Assembly: GCF_050947875.1 (NCBI RefSeq)
Contig: NC_134573.1
Coordinates: 64,271,815 to 64,335,814 of the forward strand
Direction: 5' to 3'
DNA length: 64,000 nucleotides
From: Dermacentor variabilis
Taxonomy: Eukaryota > Arthropoda > Arachnida > Ixodida > Ixodidae
Position 1 is the stretch's first letter, and each line of letters begins with the position of its first letter. The notes beneath the pieces were generated by a model. The model saw only the letters and a list, made by a program, of their open reading frames with translations. It did no database searches and was not told the origin of the DNA. This document shows positions 21,986 to 31,133 of the stretch, one piece after another. A program made the position numbers and the translations under genes.

Positions 21986-23219
21986 CCTCTCGTAGTCCAT
22001 TGCCTCCTTTACTAAACGCGGCAAATGCCTGCCGCATGAGCGGAAATGCCAAAACCAGCAGCCAAATCATTTCCCTTTTTTCCTCTGCAATAGCGTCGGT
22101 CGCCAGCGGCACATATCATTGACGGAACCACGGGGCACTACCTCGCGTGGCTTCCGAAATTGTCCTCAGGCGTGCGCCGATCTGGAAGTCCATTAACCTT
22201 CATCATAGCTCAGCGTATGCTAGCAGGCATTATAGGCGACAGCTATTCTAATGCCAAACAACCAACTTTAAAATACACACCCAAAGGATTGCTCCAACCA
22301 CGGTTTCAACGCGGTACCGACCACATAAACACCGTGCGCTGGGTCACCACCCGTAGCAACCACCCGACCGCCACCCGTGATGATGAATGGTTGGATTGAC
22401 ATTATGAGCGTCCCCTTTTGAACACCTGGGCGGTGAGTTTCGCCGCCAAGCTCTTGCTATTATAGTTCCTAATGTATTACCTAGGTTTAAAAAAGAAAAA
22501 GAAAACACGATGAGCTCCCACAGCCCCATTTGGTGATCGCTGTGTCTGACGGGGCAAGGTTCTGACTGGTGTTGTATAAGTCGCGGGTCGCTTTTTTTCG
22601 TTGCGATGATAGATTGGATTTTTTACAAGCGCTGCTACAGGAGGGCACATGTAACCGGCAAACGGAGGCCTCAGGAGAGCACATGAGGTTATAATAAGGC
22701 AGACGGTGCAGAATCTCCAGCGCACTCAAGGGGTAGCGGGGGGGATCGAAGCTGGAAGCAGGGCGCCCCGCGGGTAGAGGCCACGGAGGCCGAAGCGTGC
22801 CAGGAGGTGTTCGCATAAAAAATTGGCTGTCCGCGATAGGGGACAGCCGATCTCATACACCCCTGGCACGCGCAGACCTCGGCGATCCCCAACCCACGGT
22901 CCAGTCCGGGTTCTGGTTCGTTGCCGCTTTGATATCCTGGAGGCGCCGCCAATAATGCTAAATAGTTGCACGTTGTTACATTGAGTAAAATAGATATGAT
23001 TAAATAAATGTAATTACGTCCAGCCTCCAACTTGTGGCGCTAACTACCGCGCCCTGCGACTTCTAAGGCACTCTACCTTATATATGCGACCCGGGCTCTT
23101 CCACGGTCGCTACTGCTTCCACAGAAACATCTATGATGTTATTTACACGGTACATCGCCGTACGGCGCGAGAATTAAAGCGATGATCCGCCACGACCGAC
23201 TTAGCTCGCTGCTTCACCT
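21986..23219. other. FAAH2 intron, no gene; small hairpin at 22825-22848
   Basis: No gene was seen. A perfect 8-bp inverted repeat (ggctgtcc/ggacagcc, 8-nt loop) lies at 22825-22848 in a GC-rich block of unknown origin. Confidence 0.4.
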
Positions 23220-23224
23220 ATTTT

Positions 23225-23470
23225 ACCGCGCTGGCAGCCAGCGTGCGAGCGTAAACAAACTCTACCCCACTCCGCAATGCCGGCGCGCCTAGGGACAAGC
23301 GCCTACAACACGCACTAAGAAATTTCCTCCGTAGTGCCTGGGTCGGCGTGGGCACAGTCAGCAAAAGTATGGTGAGAAACTCTATGAACAAAAGCCCCGG
23401 GGTTTTCTCTCTCGCGTCTGCTTTTACTCACGCCTGAGCACAAACGGCTGGCGATTCCTCAAATGAACGT
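23225..23470. repeat. Dispersed repeat, second copy of the aatgccgg family
   Basis: Matches 18350-18450 over the ctccgcaatgccgg...cctagggacaa...cacgc.ctaagaaa block and 20420-20480 over its right part. This indicates a short dispersed element with copies in the same intron. Confidence 0.5.
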
Positions 23471-23495
23471 CTTTGGCATCTAGCATAGAGTTTCA

Positions 23496-23980
23496 TACAA
23501 TAATTACTAGAGGGAACTCTGGCGCTAGTGTCTACGGGAGCTGCAATGAGAGCGGTTTTACCATCATGGGAATTATGGGAAATACATGGATTTGCCTAAA
23601 CTTCGTCCAGCCACGGACGCCTGTATCGACAATCGAATGAAACGCCCTTAAGAATTTATCGCAGGTATGCCAGTGCGTTGAGACGCTTGGCATGTTTCGA
23701 TTTGGCCACCTGGACAAGCTCAATCGTTGCAATTAATAGTAATTGTGCGTGTTGGCGGCGTCTTCTGCACTTCGAAGAGTATAGATTGCGTTGAAATTTA
23801 CAACAATAGGATTTATATAGCGTAATATACAAAGCCACAAGAACATCTGAATCCACAAGCACGAAGATCAGACAAATCCATTTACTTTCCATCAATCCAA
23901 TGGTAAGGTGGTACAACGACTGCAGCGCCAAAGTTCCCTCTAGTGCAGCCATTGTACCTCTAGTAATTATATTAAGAAGC
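23496..23980. mobile_element. Short TIR element with actagagggaactctggcgct ends
   Basis: Left end ataattactagagggaactctggcgct (23500-23526). The right side, reverse-complemented, reads ataattactagagg, a 20-bp insert, then gggaactttggcgct (about 23975-23928). These inverted ends, about 470 bp apart, suggest a MITE. A target duplication could not be fixed. Confidence 0.45.
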
Positions 23981-24082
23981 TCAATGGCATCTAGTGAAGC
24001 AGGCAATGCGCAGTCAATCCAAGGTCCATAGTGGCCAAGTCAGGCCAAGTAATATGCGCAAATCTCGTGGCGTTACGCAGCA

Positions 24083-24290
24083 ATGGCCAGGTCGGGTACG
24101 CCGGGCTTTGCTTTCGTGATATACTACGATGGTGCCAAGGCAATAGTTCACATTTCACTAATAAAGCAGTATGCCCCTACGTCGGTGAATGAACTGTGCA
24201 ACAAAAAGTTGGTGTACTGGTGTGGCAAAGGACCAATGTCGGAGCACAGCGATGAACAGTATTACTTGGCCGACGTTGTGAAAGTGGGTG
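24083..24290 (+). CDS. BEN-domain protein, exon 1 (N-terminal region)
   Basis: The ATG at 24083 has a good context (gcagcaATGG) and opens 69 codons to a strong donor (GGTG/GTAAGA at 24290), phase 1. The segment has a YYDGAKAIVHISLI strand-rich start and ends EQYYLADVVKVG. This layout recalls N-termini of arthropod BEN-domain proteins, where an acidic or aromatic WC..YY.A.V block precedes a variable linker (family knowledge, moderate). Its phase matches the acceptor at 40703, 16.4 kb away. Further phase-1/phase-1 exons between them cannot be excluded. The intron that follows houses the SWIM element, the ZSWIM3-like pseudogene, a Gmr1-like retroelement and RTE LINEs. Confidence 0.6.
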
Positions 24291-24320
24291 GTAAGAAATT
24301 TTTATTTGGTTGTTTGGTTG

Positions 24321-25587
24321 TATAGGAGGTATTCACATGACGTCATCCGCTAGTAGCGCTAGCGGCATCCGCGGAGGCCGCCATAACTGCGGTCGCAAGT
24401 TCGCGCTGCCTACGCGAGCAGGCCTGCCTCGCCAAGTGGCCCACCGACACTAACGAACCGCCAAACGACCTTTTCTATGTGCGTTTCTGACTTGGCTATC
24501 GAGTAGTACGTCTTAGGTCAACGATGGGCCTAAGCACGTACGTGCGTGGGTTGAGTGAACCAGAAAAATCGCGTTATGAAAACGAAGTGCGCTCGTGCGA
24601 CTGTGTCGACCAGCTCGAACTCAAAGATCATCAGTTTCGACGCGATGTCGGACTACTGCCTCGCGTGGACTTTGCAGACATCAAGGATTACACTGCGAAG
24701 GCAACGAGCTCCGCGACCCGCGAGCTATCGAAAGCCTTCAAGTCGATGGAAGGCCACCATGATCCGGCGAGCGGCTGGGTGCAGCAGCCGCGCGTCAATG
24801 TGCTCGCGTAACATGATCGCCTTCATTACGGAATTTACTCCGCGTTGTCCACTTGCGTCGTCAAAGGATAGCGTTAACCTTGCTTCAATGAAAAAAAAGA
24901 CCCCCCCCCCCCGAGAACTAAACACTGATTTTACACAGCCTTCGTAATTTTTATGTTACGTCAATTATTCTGGTCTTGCCAAAAGAGTCATTTTTTTTTG
25001 CCCTCCCAGGTTTGTCAATCACAATCATTTGATGAAAAGCCACTCGCACCATGGCTTCTCGCAAAACAAAACGGCGAGGTGCTGGCGGCACACTGCGCCT
25101 GCAAGGCAGGCCTGGCAGAGGCGTGCTCGCACATAGCTGCTGTGCTCTTTTACATTAAGGTTGCAGTTAAGAAGAGAAATAACCACGTGTCGAGAGGAAC
25201 CCAACCTGGACAACATATTTCTATCACCGAGTTTCTTTCATGTGTGACTGCTGCATCCGAACATAGCACAGTTCACCGCGACAGCGAAGCTCAGTTGACG
25301 CACGGCCACGCCGGAGCGTAGTCTGTCCGGATACGTAAACATTGTACGTAGACCTCTTCGTAGACGTCGAACAGCACTGCGCACGAGACACTGAAACGTC
25401 CTGCTTATATATCAGCGACTGGATAAGAAAACAAGGCGAACGGCGGGCCAAAAGATAGGGATCAGATGTTCGCGCGAGTAAGACCGCTGCCGTTTTTTTT
25501 CTACACTCCCCGACCGTCAACATGGCGCGGCTGCCCCAGCGACACTGTCGCCGCCTCGCGGGTCGAGCTCAGTGCATACCTCCTATA
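24321..25587. mobile_element. TIR-bounded unit carrying a SWIM-domain gene
   Basis: The ends are 16-bp inverted repeats differing at one base: tataggaggtattcac at 24321-24336 and, reverse-complemented, tataggaggtatgcac at 25587-25572. The interior is GC-rich at both edges and encodes the SWIM protein on the plus strand. No target duplication beyond the TATA at each outer edge could be confirmed. A second, similar start (tatagggattcac) runs directly on from the right end at 25584, which may be another member. Element status is inferred from the paired termini. Confidence 0.45.
24524..25321 (+). CDS. SWIM zinc-finger protein, two-exon or broken
   Basis: 24524-24811 encodes a segment with VRGLSEPEKSRYENEV, DIKDYTAKATSSATRELSKAFKSMEG and GWVQQPRV. 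This is the pattern that precedes the SWIM finger in a tick/cnidarian family of SWIM plus YqaJ-like proteins (family knowledge, from memory). A 3' exon after the acceptor at about 25010 (ttgccctcccag/GTTTGT) encodes PLAPWLLA, then HCACKAGLAEACSHIAAVLFYI, a CxC...CxH SWIM finger. It ends at 25321 (TAG). The obvious donor (CTCGC/GTAAC near 24809) does not match the acceptor phase. An earlier gt after 24792 would. The YqaJ nuclease part usual in longer members is absent. This may be a truncated or non-autonomous version. Confidence 0.5.
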
Positions 25588-25589
25588 GG

Positions 25590-25790
25590 GATTCACCTAG
25601 TGTGACATCGATGCTGTACCCACGCGGAAATTGTGCCGCTCGCATATGGATAGCTGTTGCGCACCGCAGGTTAGGGGACATAAACTGCCGCGCATGCAAA
25701 ACTATGATAAAAGGGATACAAAATAGGATGATGCTATCCCCACTACAGGGTGCGCCTTTACCGGAAATTGCTATGATGATGATGATGTAA
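25590..25790 (+). repeat. Short repeat ending in (ATG)n
   Basis: The stretch ends aggatgatgctatccccactacagggtgcgcc...gctatgatgatgatgatg. The trinucleotide tail is of the RTE type, but the preceding text is not clearly RTE coding sequence. It may be a SINE-like or decayed RTE derivative. Confidence 0.35.
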
Positions 25791-27397
25791 TGCGGCTTCT
25801 CCTTTTGCAACAGGCAGGCATGCCAATTGCACGCCCTAGCCATGAAAAAGAAAAGAAAATAAAAGAAGCAAAACTAAATAAACAGGATAGTAAACATACA
25901 CGATCCACAAGGAAGAGAGGGAGGGAAACAAAGGGCCACAGTGGAGTACACAACTATCAACACTTGAGCGTTTCTCCTCTGTGCACGACGATGCAGCGCC
26001 ATCTAGAGAATGGCAATTCTCGCATTTATGAAACTTATTTTCATGATTTTTTGTATTTCAGTAATATTGTATTATTAAAATATTGGGTCTGTTTTCACCC
26101 GCCAAAGTAAAAAAGTTGTAATCTACGGAACCACGGTGAAACTACATCTTTGTCAGTGTCCATGCCTCACGTATTTATACTGGTGTTAACATGAAGAATA
26201 ACGTTGGTGCAAGATGTACAATGTATAACGACTTGATAGGGCTATGCCGGCTCAGCTATTCTACCCTTTGACCACACGAAGCAAGGTCCAAGGCAGAGCC
26301 ATTCAAGCATTGGTGCTAACTAAGCAAAATAGTCTGCGAATTTTGCCTGACGAAAACGGCAGTCTAAATTGGCATTGCTACACTTTAAAGTATCAGAACG
26401 CTCGATATTCAACAGTTAACCTGGAGTCTGTGCCCAATGTTCATTTCTGGATTTGCATTCGTTTTGCTCTGTGCCACACAGCAATGCTGCCACATCACAT
26501 GTAAGGCTTTTCATTTCAGCCGTACAGTAGTTAGCCAATCAAAACGCACACTCGCCGGAAATTCCGAGTCTGGTTTAGACCTTTATGATTCATGCACCCG
26601 TTCTGGGAGCTCCAGTAATATTTCTTTCTAACCGAATTAACCTGAACTTGTTTTTGGCATAGCGACCTTGGTATGCAGAAAATCCAGACTGAAGCCCATT
26701 CGACTTTTCCTTGCGAACATTTTTTTGAGAGGGCATAACATTTACCACGCTAAATAATTGGATGTGTTTGTTTGGATTGCACTTGAAACTAACAACCTTG
26801 TGGGAAAGTTTCGACAAACTTTTTCGGGGCGCACACCAAACTTTGTAGTTCTCTCGACTACATTCTTTGAATTAAATCCGATGAGTCAGTGTTGCTTATC
26901 TGCAGTGCAGCCACTAAAGTAAAACACACTGCTTCACAACGAGCTAGCTGCCGAAAGTTGGTGCCTTTCAGCATCACAAACTTTATTATGCTTTTGCACT
27001 AAATGCTGCCGTTGTCTCTGCAGGGCCTTTTGCAAAACCATAACTTCTTTGCGGCAGCTTGCTTCACTGCAGCACAAGTCCTGCACAGAAGGGGTATAGA
27101 AACACTAAATACATGTCATTTGGACATCTGCGTACGTAATTCACACCAGTGAAACCATTGCAGGTAGTGGTCAGAGCAAATCATTTTAATCACTGAGCTG
27201 TCCTGTTCTTTGCAGGCATGGCACAACCACAGTTCATTTTTTTTTCTTGGTGGAAACTAAAATTACAATCGGACACATTTTAGCTGGGCCGTGAGAGAAA
27301 GGGTATTCGAATATGTTTGGTAGAAAAGGCAGCACACTTTACCTGCATTTTCAAAATTACCTGCAGATGTAAGTAGCTGCCATGCATCGTCCGAAAA
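25791..27397. other. BEN intron 1 / FAAH2 intron, nothing recognised
   Basis: No motif-bearing frame or clear element end was seen in this 1.6-kb AT-rich stretch. Confidence 0.4.
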
Positions 27398-27751
27398 TTA
27401 AGGCACAAGTTGCGACATATGAACTTGATAATCCAATAGTCCACTGGGCAGGAACTCTGGCCATACTTCAAGATCAGCCTCGTCAATGATGTAGCCATGG
27501 TCCAGCACCTTGCTGGTTGTAGCCTCCCCCACAATTCCGGTCAGGAGAACTGAAAGAAGCATCTTATACATGTGCACCAGGAACCATTTTATGTTGAGTA
27601 TTTGCTCACGCTTATGTTGAGCCATCTCAGTCAGACGCACAGACGGTGTTTCAGCCATTTCAGACTGTTTCCTTGGCATATTACTTTGCACAAACTTGCA
27701 CTTTGGGGCCCTCTCGGCTTCACAAGTGGAAGTCTGAGCTGCAGTGGTCAT
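27398..27751 (-). pseudogene. Probable C-terminal part of the ZSWIM3-like gene
   Basis: A 117-codon minus frame begins in the last minisatellite units and encodes a basic, linker-like stretch, then a hydrophobic patch (WFLVHMYKMLLSVLLTGIV) and an acidic DEADLEVWPEFLPSGLLD segment. It follows the SWIM part and minisatellite in the same orientation, but in a different frame from the heptad array. The link to the ZSWIM3-like gene is by position and orientation only. Confidence 0.35.
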
Positions 27752-28165
27752 GGATTTGAATGGGAGGGGCTGGAAGGTGCTTGTGTCTGAATGGAAGGGG
27801 CTTGCGGCAGCGTGGAAGGTCCCTGGGAGCGTGCAAGGGGCTTATGGCAGCATAGAAGGTGCTTGTGGCCGCATAGAAGGCACTTGTGGCAGCATGCATG
27901 GGGCTTGTAGCAGCGTGGAAGGTCCTTGTGGCAGCAAGCCAAGTACTTGTGGTAATGGGGAACGGGCTTGTGGTAGCATGGAAACTGGTTGTGACAGCAT
28001 GGAAGGCACTTGTGGCAGCATGCATGTGGTTTGTGATAGCAGTGTTTGGGCTTGCCGCAGTGTGGAAGGTCCTTGTGGCAGCGAGCATAGTTTTTGCAGC
28101 ATCGAAGGTGCTTGCGGCAGCATGCACGGGCCTTGTGGTAACATGTAATGGGCTTGTGGCAACAG
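27744..28165 (-). repeat. 21-bp minisatellite inside an open frame (heptad peptide repeats)
   Basis: About twenty degenerate copies of a 21-bp unit (tgcttgtggcagcatggaagg on the plus strand). Because 21 is a multiple of three, the minus frame 28223-27720 reads as repeated heptapeptides of the AATSxFH type. Two other minus frames and two plus frames also stay open. The array lies downstream of the SWIM finger of the ZSWIM3-like gene, just after a potential acceptor (atgacttacag near 28230). Confidence 0.85.
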
Positions 28166-28439
28166 AGAGGGTCAGTTCTGCTGCTTTGCTGGTTAGCTTT
28201 AGGTTGCTGAACGCGTCTAGCACAACCTGAGGTTGTTTCTGTAAGTCATTTTACATAAACATCCTCATGAACTTCCAAGTCGGACAGCAAAAACCTCATG
28301 TAGAGAGTCAGCAAAGAAATCTATTGTCTACAGTGTCCTCAACGCATAATTGAATAGCCGGTTTCTGTTCATCTTATGAAATTCTGGCCCTGGCATGGTT
28401 CCTGGCTTTCCTCTGTTGTATCACAACTCTCTTCGGCAT

Positions 28440-30304
28440 TGTTGTCAGCAGTTATTACTGAGGTGATAACACTTGAACCACCATAGTTCGACAAATTTAG
28501 ACAGATCAGGCACAGCACCAGTTCTTTCACAAACAGGCAGAACGTGACGACAAAGAAGCCCCATACTGGAAAAAGTGGTGCATGTGCACATGCATGTGCA
28601 AGTTTTCTTTGAAACTACATGCCACAGGCCACATGAACTTGAGACAGTATAAACAGCCTGCTCTAGTTGCTGCATTTCTGGAGGTGCTTTTTTAGCTTTG
28701 GCTGCTTCTTAGTGGATTGCAAAGCAAGCATAAAGAATTAACTCCTTGGCACATATGACCTGAATATTGCTTGATGCTTCACACGAGTAAAACTTGGATG
28801 TTTTCATGACACGTGCATGGTGTCTGGGTTCTTGCACGAGTACACTTGACAGCTTCACAATGCCCCTCACTGTCTCGTGCACTTTGTCAAAGGATGACAA
28901 AATGTGCTTGATTTGGCATTGTGAGATTAGATTCTGTTGGTGGTGTTGTGCCCTACAGTGAAGTCCTTCTCAGACAGGTGCCTTGCCCACACGTTAGTGA
29001 TGCTTCTCCAATTTTTTTTTCAAAGTAGGTACATGCTTGACCATTATCATGTCGTAAAAAGTCATTCTGCACCTCTTCAAATTTCTCTGCAGTTGAGGCA
29101 TTCGCCATTTCACTGAAGCTGGTGACTAGTATCTCCCTTTCTTCTGCCGAATGTGCCAATTGTCCGACAGCTGCCCGGAAAGCCTTCACGACATGAAATT
29201 GACAGAGCTGCATGGCAGGTCTTGAATGAAACGATTCTCGTATTGCAGCTATTTCTGTAAAGTCTTTGTCCACTATGACAACATTAGTGCGAGCTGTGTC
29301 TGAATTTTCATGAACAAAACTTTCAAGCAGCTTAGTGACGATGTGTTGTTCCGATGCAATGAAGGCATATACGACTACATAACTGGTACCTGCTCCATCT
29401 TCAACCATGAACTCAAACAAAGGCATTCTGTGCTTGTTAGTTCGGTACATGGCATCCAGGAATAATACCTCAGGATATCCCTCAAACATCCTGCGCATTT
29501 GTCTCATTTGCTCGTAGACTAGCTGAAGCTCTTTGTTTTCATCTGTAATTCAAATAATTGTTGCCTTTTCCCTTTCACAGAGGTCGCAGGTCACTTGCAT
29601 GAGCTTTTCTACATCATTTCCTCCGCTCTTGCTAGTTTTAATATTTTGTATGTCCTTCATAGTTATCATTTTTCCTGTAAAACAATTGAGACAAAAAGGT
29701 ACGAGGCTTACTCATCATTAAGCAATGATGTGAGAATAGTGTTACCTGTGTCTTTGAGCTTCTGTATAATGAGGCTGGGTCTCCCGTTCATCTCAAGGAG
29801 TGGACGCACAAGCTTGGCCTCATTGTTGTTCAGCTTCCTATGCTCCGGATAGGAGGCAAACATGCCAGATGTGGTGACGTGATTGTGTTCTGGCACAACA
29901 CAGATGAGTTCCAGCTCTTGGCTAGCATGCTTGGCAGCAGTCACAATCCCAGCCCGGCAATCGTTCTTCATTGTTCTAGAAGAAACAAGCATGGTTTCAT
30001 TTTCCCGTGGACACGCTGCCAGAAGTTACAGTATATGAGATTACGGACCCGACTTACCTCTGGTTTGGGCATATCCCTGTGCAACTTGTTATGCAGTTAC
30101 TGTTGTGCTTGTGTGTGAATGTTGTGTTGGCGAACTTCAATTTTCTGGCCAACTTGACAGCTCTGGATGCCAGGTGTGCGTTGACAACCTTTACAGATTT
30201 GTGGTCTTTCTGACGTACAATCTGTTTATCTGTAGCCGCAACTTGCGCAAATCCATATCAAAGTCATGATGCGATGAAAACCTCGCACCAACCTTAATCT
30301 CCAT
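28440..30304 (-). pseudogene. ZSWIM3-like / MULE-type transposase-derived gene, three exons, broken
   Basis: Exon 1, 30304-30058: MEIKVGARFSS start, later ending CPNQ at a strong donor (CCAGAG/GTAAGT). Exon 2, 29975-29746: FAR1-like DNA-binding end (VVPEHNHVTTSG, then YPEHRKLNNNEAKLV). Exon 3, from 29674: RNase-H-like DDE domain (YPEVLFLDAMYRTN, VVIVDKDFTEI, MQLCQFHVVKAF) and, at 28600-28550, a SWIM finger (CxC...CRHV). Splice phases 2 and 1 agree across both introns. Lesions: a one-base frameshift near 30203 in exon 1, an in-frame TGA at 29552-29550, an extra base in a nine-base T run (29012-29020), and further shifts near 28900. Conserved introns suggest a former host-type gene or an intron-bearing MULE. 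It is now inactive unless the lesions are sequence errors. Confidence 0.8.
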
Positions 30305-30351
30305 GTTTACACGTGCGTCAACACCCGACCCACAGAGCGCATGTGAGACAC

Positions 30352-31133
30352 TGTTATGGTTCGTGGGCCAAGGGACTGAGATACAGGTAGCAAAGTCATG
30401 GACAGGACAAACATTTATCAACAACAGATGGCAACAATTACACTTATGATTAACTAGCAAGACACGGAACTATTTCTATAGTGGTCCATGCAGTCCACGG
30501 CTCATGTGAATTGTTACAACGCGTGTCGTTACTGATGAGTAGCTGAGTCTTCATAGGATGGTCACTCACAGTACTTGGTGGCAAGGTTAGAGGCGTTGCT
30601 GCTTGCAGATTTGCAGTGCAGTTTCTACGACGGAATCGTACAGGTGGCCAGCACACGAGCAGACCCTTAATTGCTCGCGCAACAGCACGGCAGGCCCACG
30701 CTGACAGCAACGCGGCACTGCGACCATGACCCTTTGTTGTGGCCAGGTTGTGCCAGACCCTTTCACGTGGCTCACCCGAATATCACACGCTCAACCAGGT
30801 TCCCTTGCTACCGTCGGGCTCGAACGCTTGTTCACTTCAGGAACAGCACCGACCCATTCTGTCGGTTCCGCACCTTAGCTCTGGTCTGGAACACTTGTTC
30901 ACTGAAGGACATGTCAGTCTCATCTTGGTGGGTCTGGTAGCACCGACTTAGTCCATGTTATGCCTCAGGTTGAACCCGTACACGTGATGGCTTGCCTGGC
31001 AGCGCTAGCTCAGCCGTGTTCCATTCCGAGAGCTGCAAGATTCCATCCACGTTCGTCTCGAGCGCACGCATTGACTTCTTCTTCGTGGCTTCCGTTGACT
31101 TCTTCAGTGTTGCCATACTAGTTTCTTACTACA
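30352..31133 (-). mobile_element. 3' LTR of the Gmr1-like retrotransposon
   Basis: Starts tgttatggttcgt and ends ctaca (TG...CA). The left 250 bp match 35790-36043 with scattered changes, including gctcatgtga.ttgttacaa.gcgtgtc.ttactga and ggtcactca.agtacttggtggc. On the minus strand a short purine stretch (ggcaggag) precedes it. It sits 48 bp upstream of the ZSWIM3-like ATG (30304), in the same orientation. The right boundary is less certain because the 5' copy is truncated. Confidence 0.7.

Noticed and set aside
21963..25790. Trinucleotide runs as a CRISPR-like or regulatory array
   Set aside because: They are simple (ATC)/(ATG) microsatellites, some of them RTE tails. No spaced direct repeats are present and the DNA is eukaryotic.
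27744..28148. 134-codon plus-strand glycine/cysteine-rich repeat protein
   Set aside because: It arises because a 21-bp minisatellite is open in many frames. No start context or splice structure supports it, and a silk- or antifreeze-like call would be unfounded.
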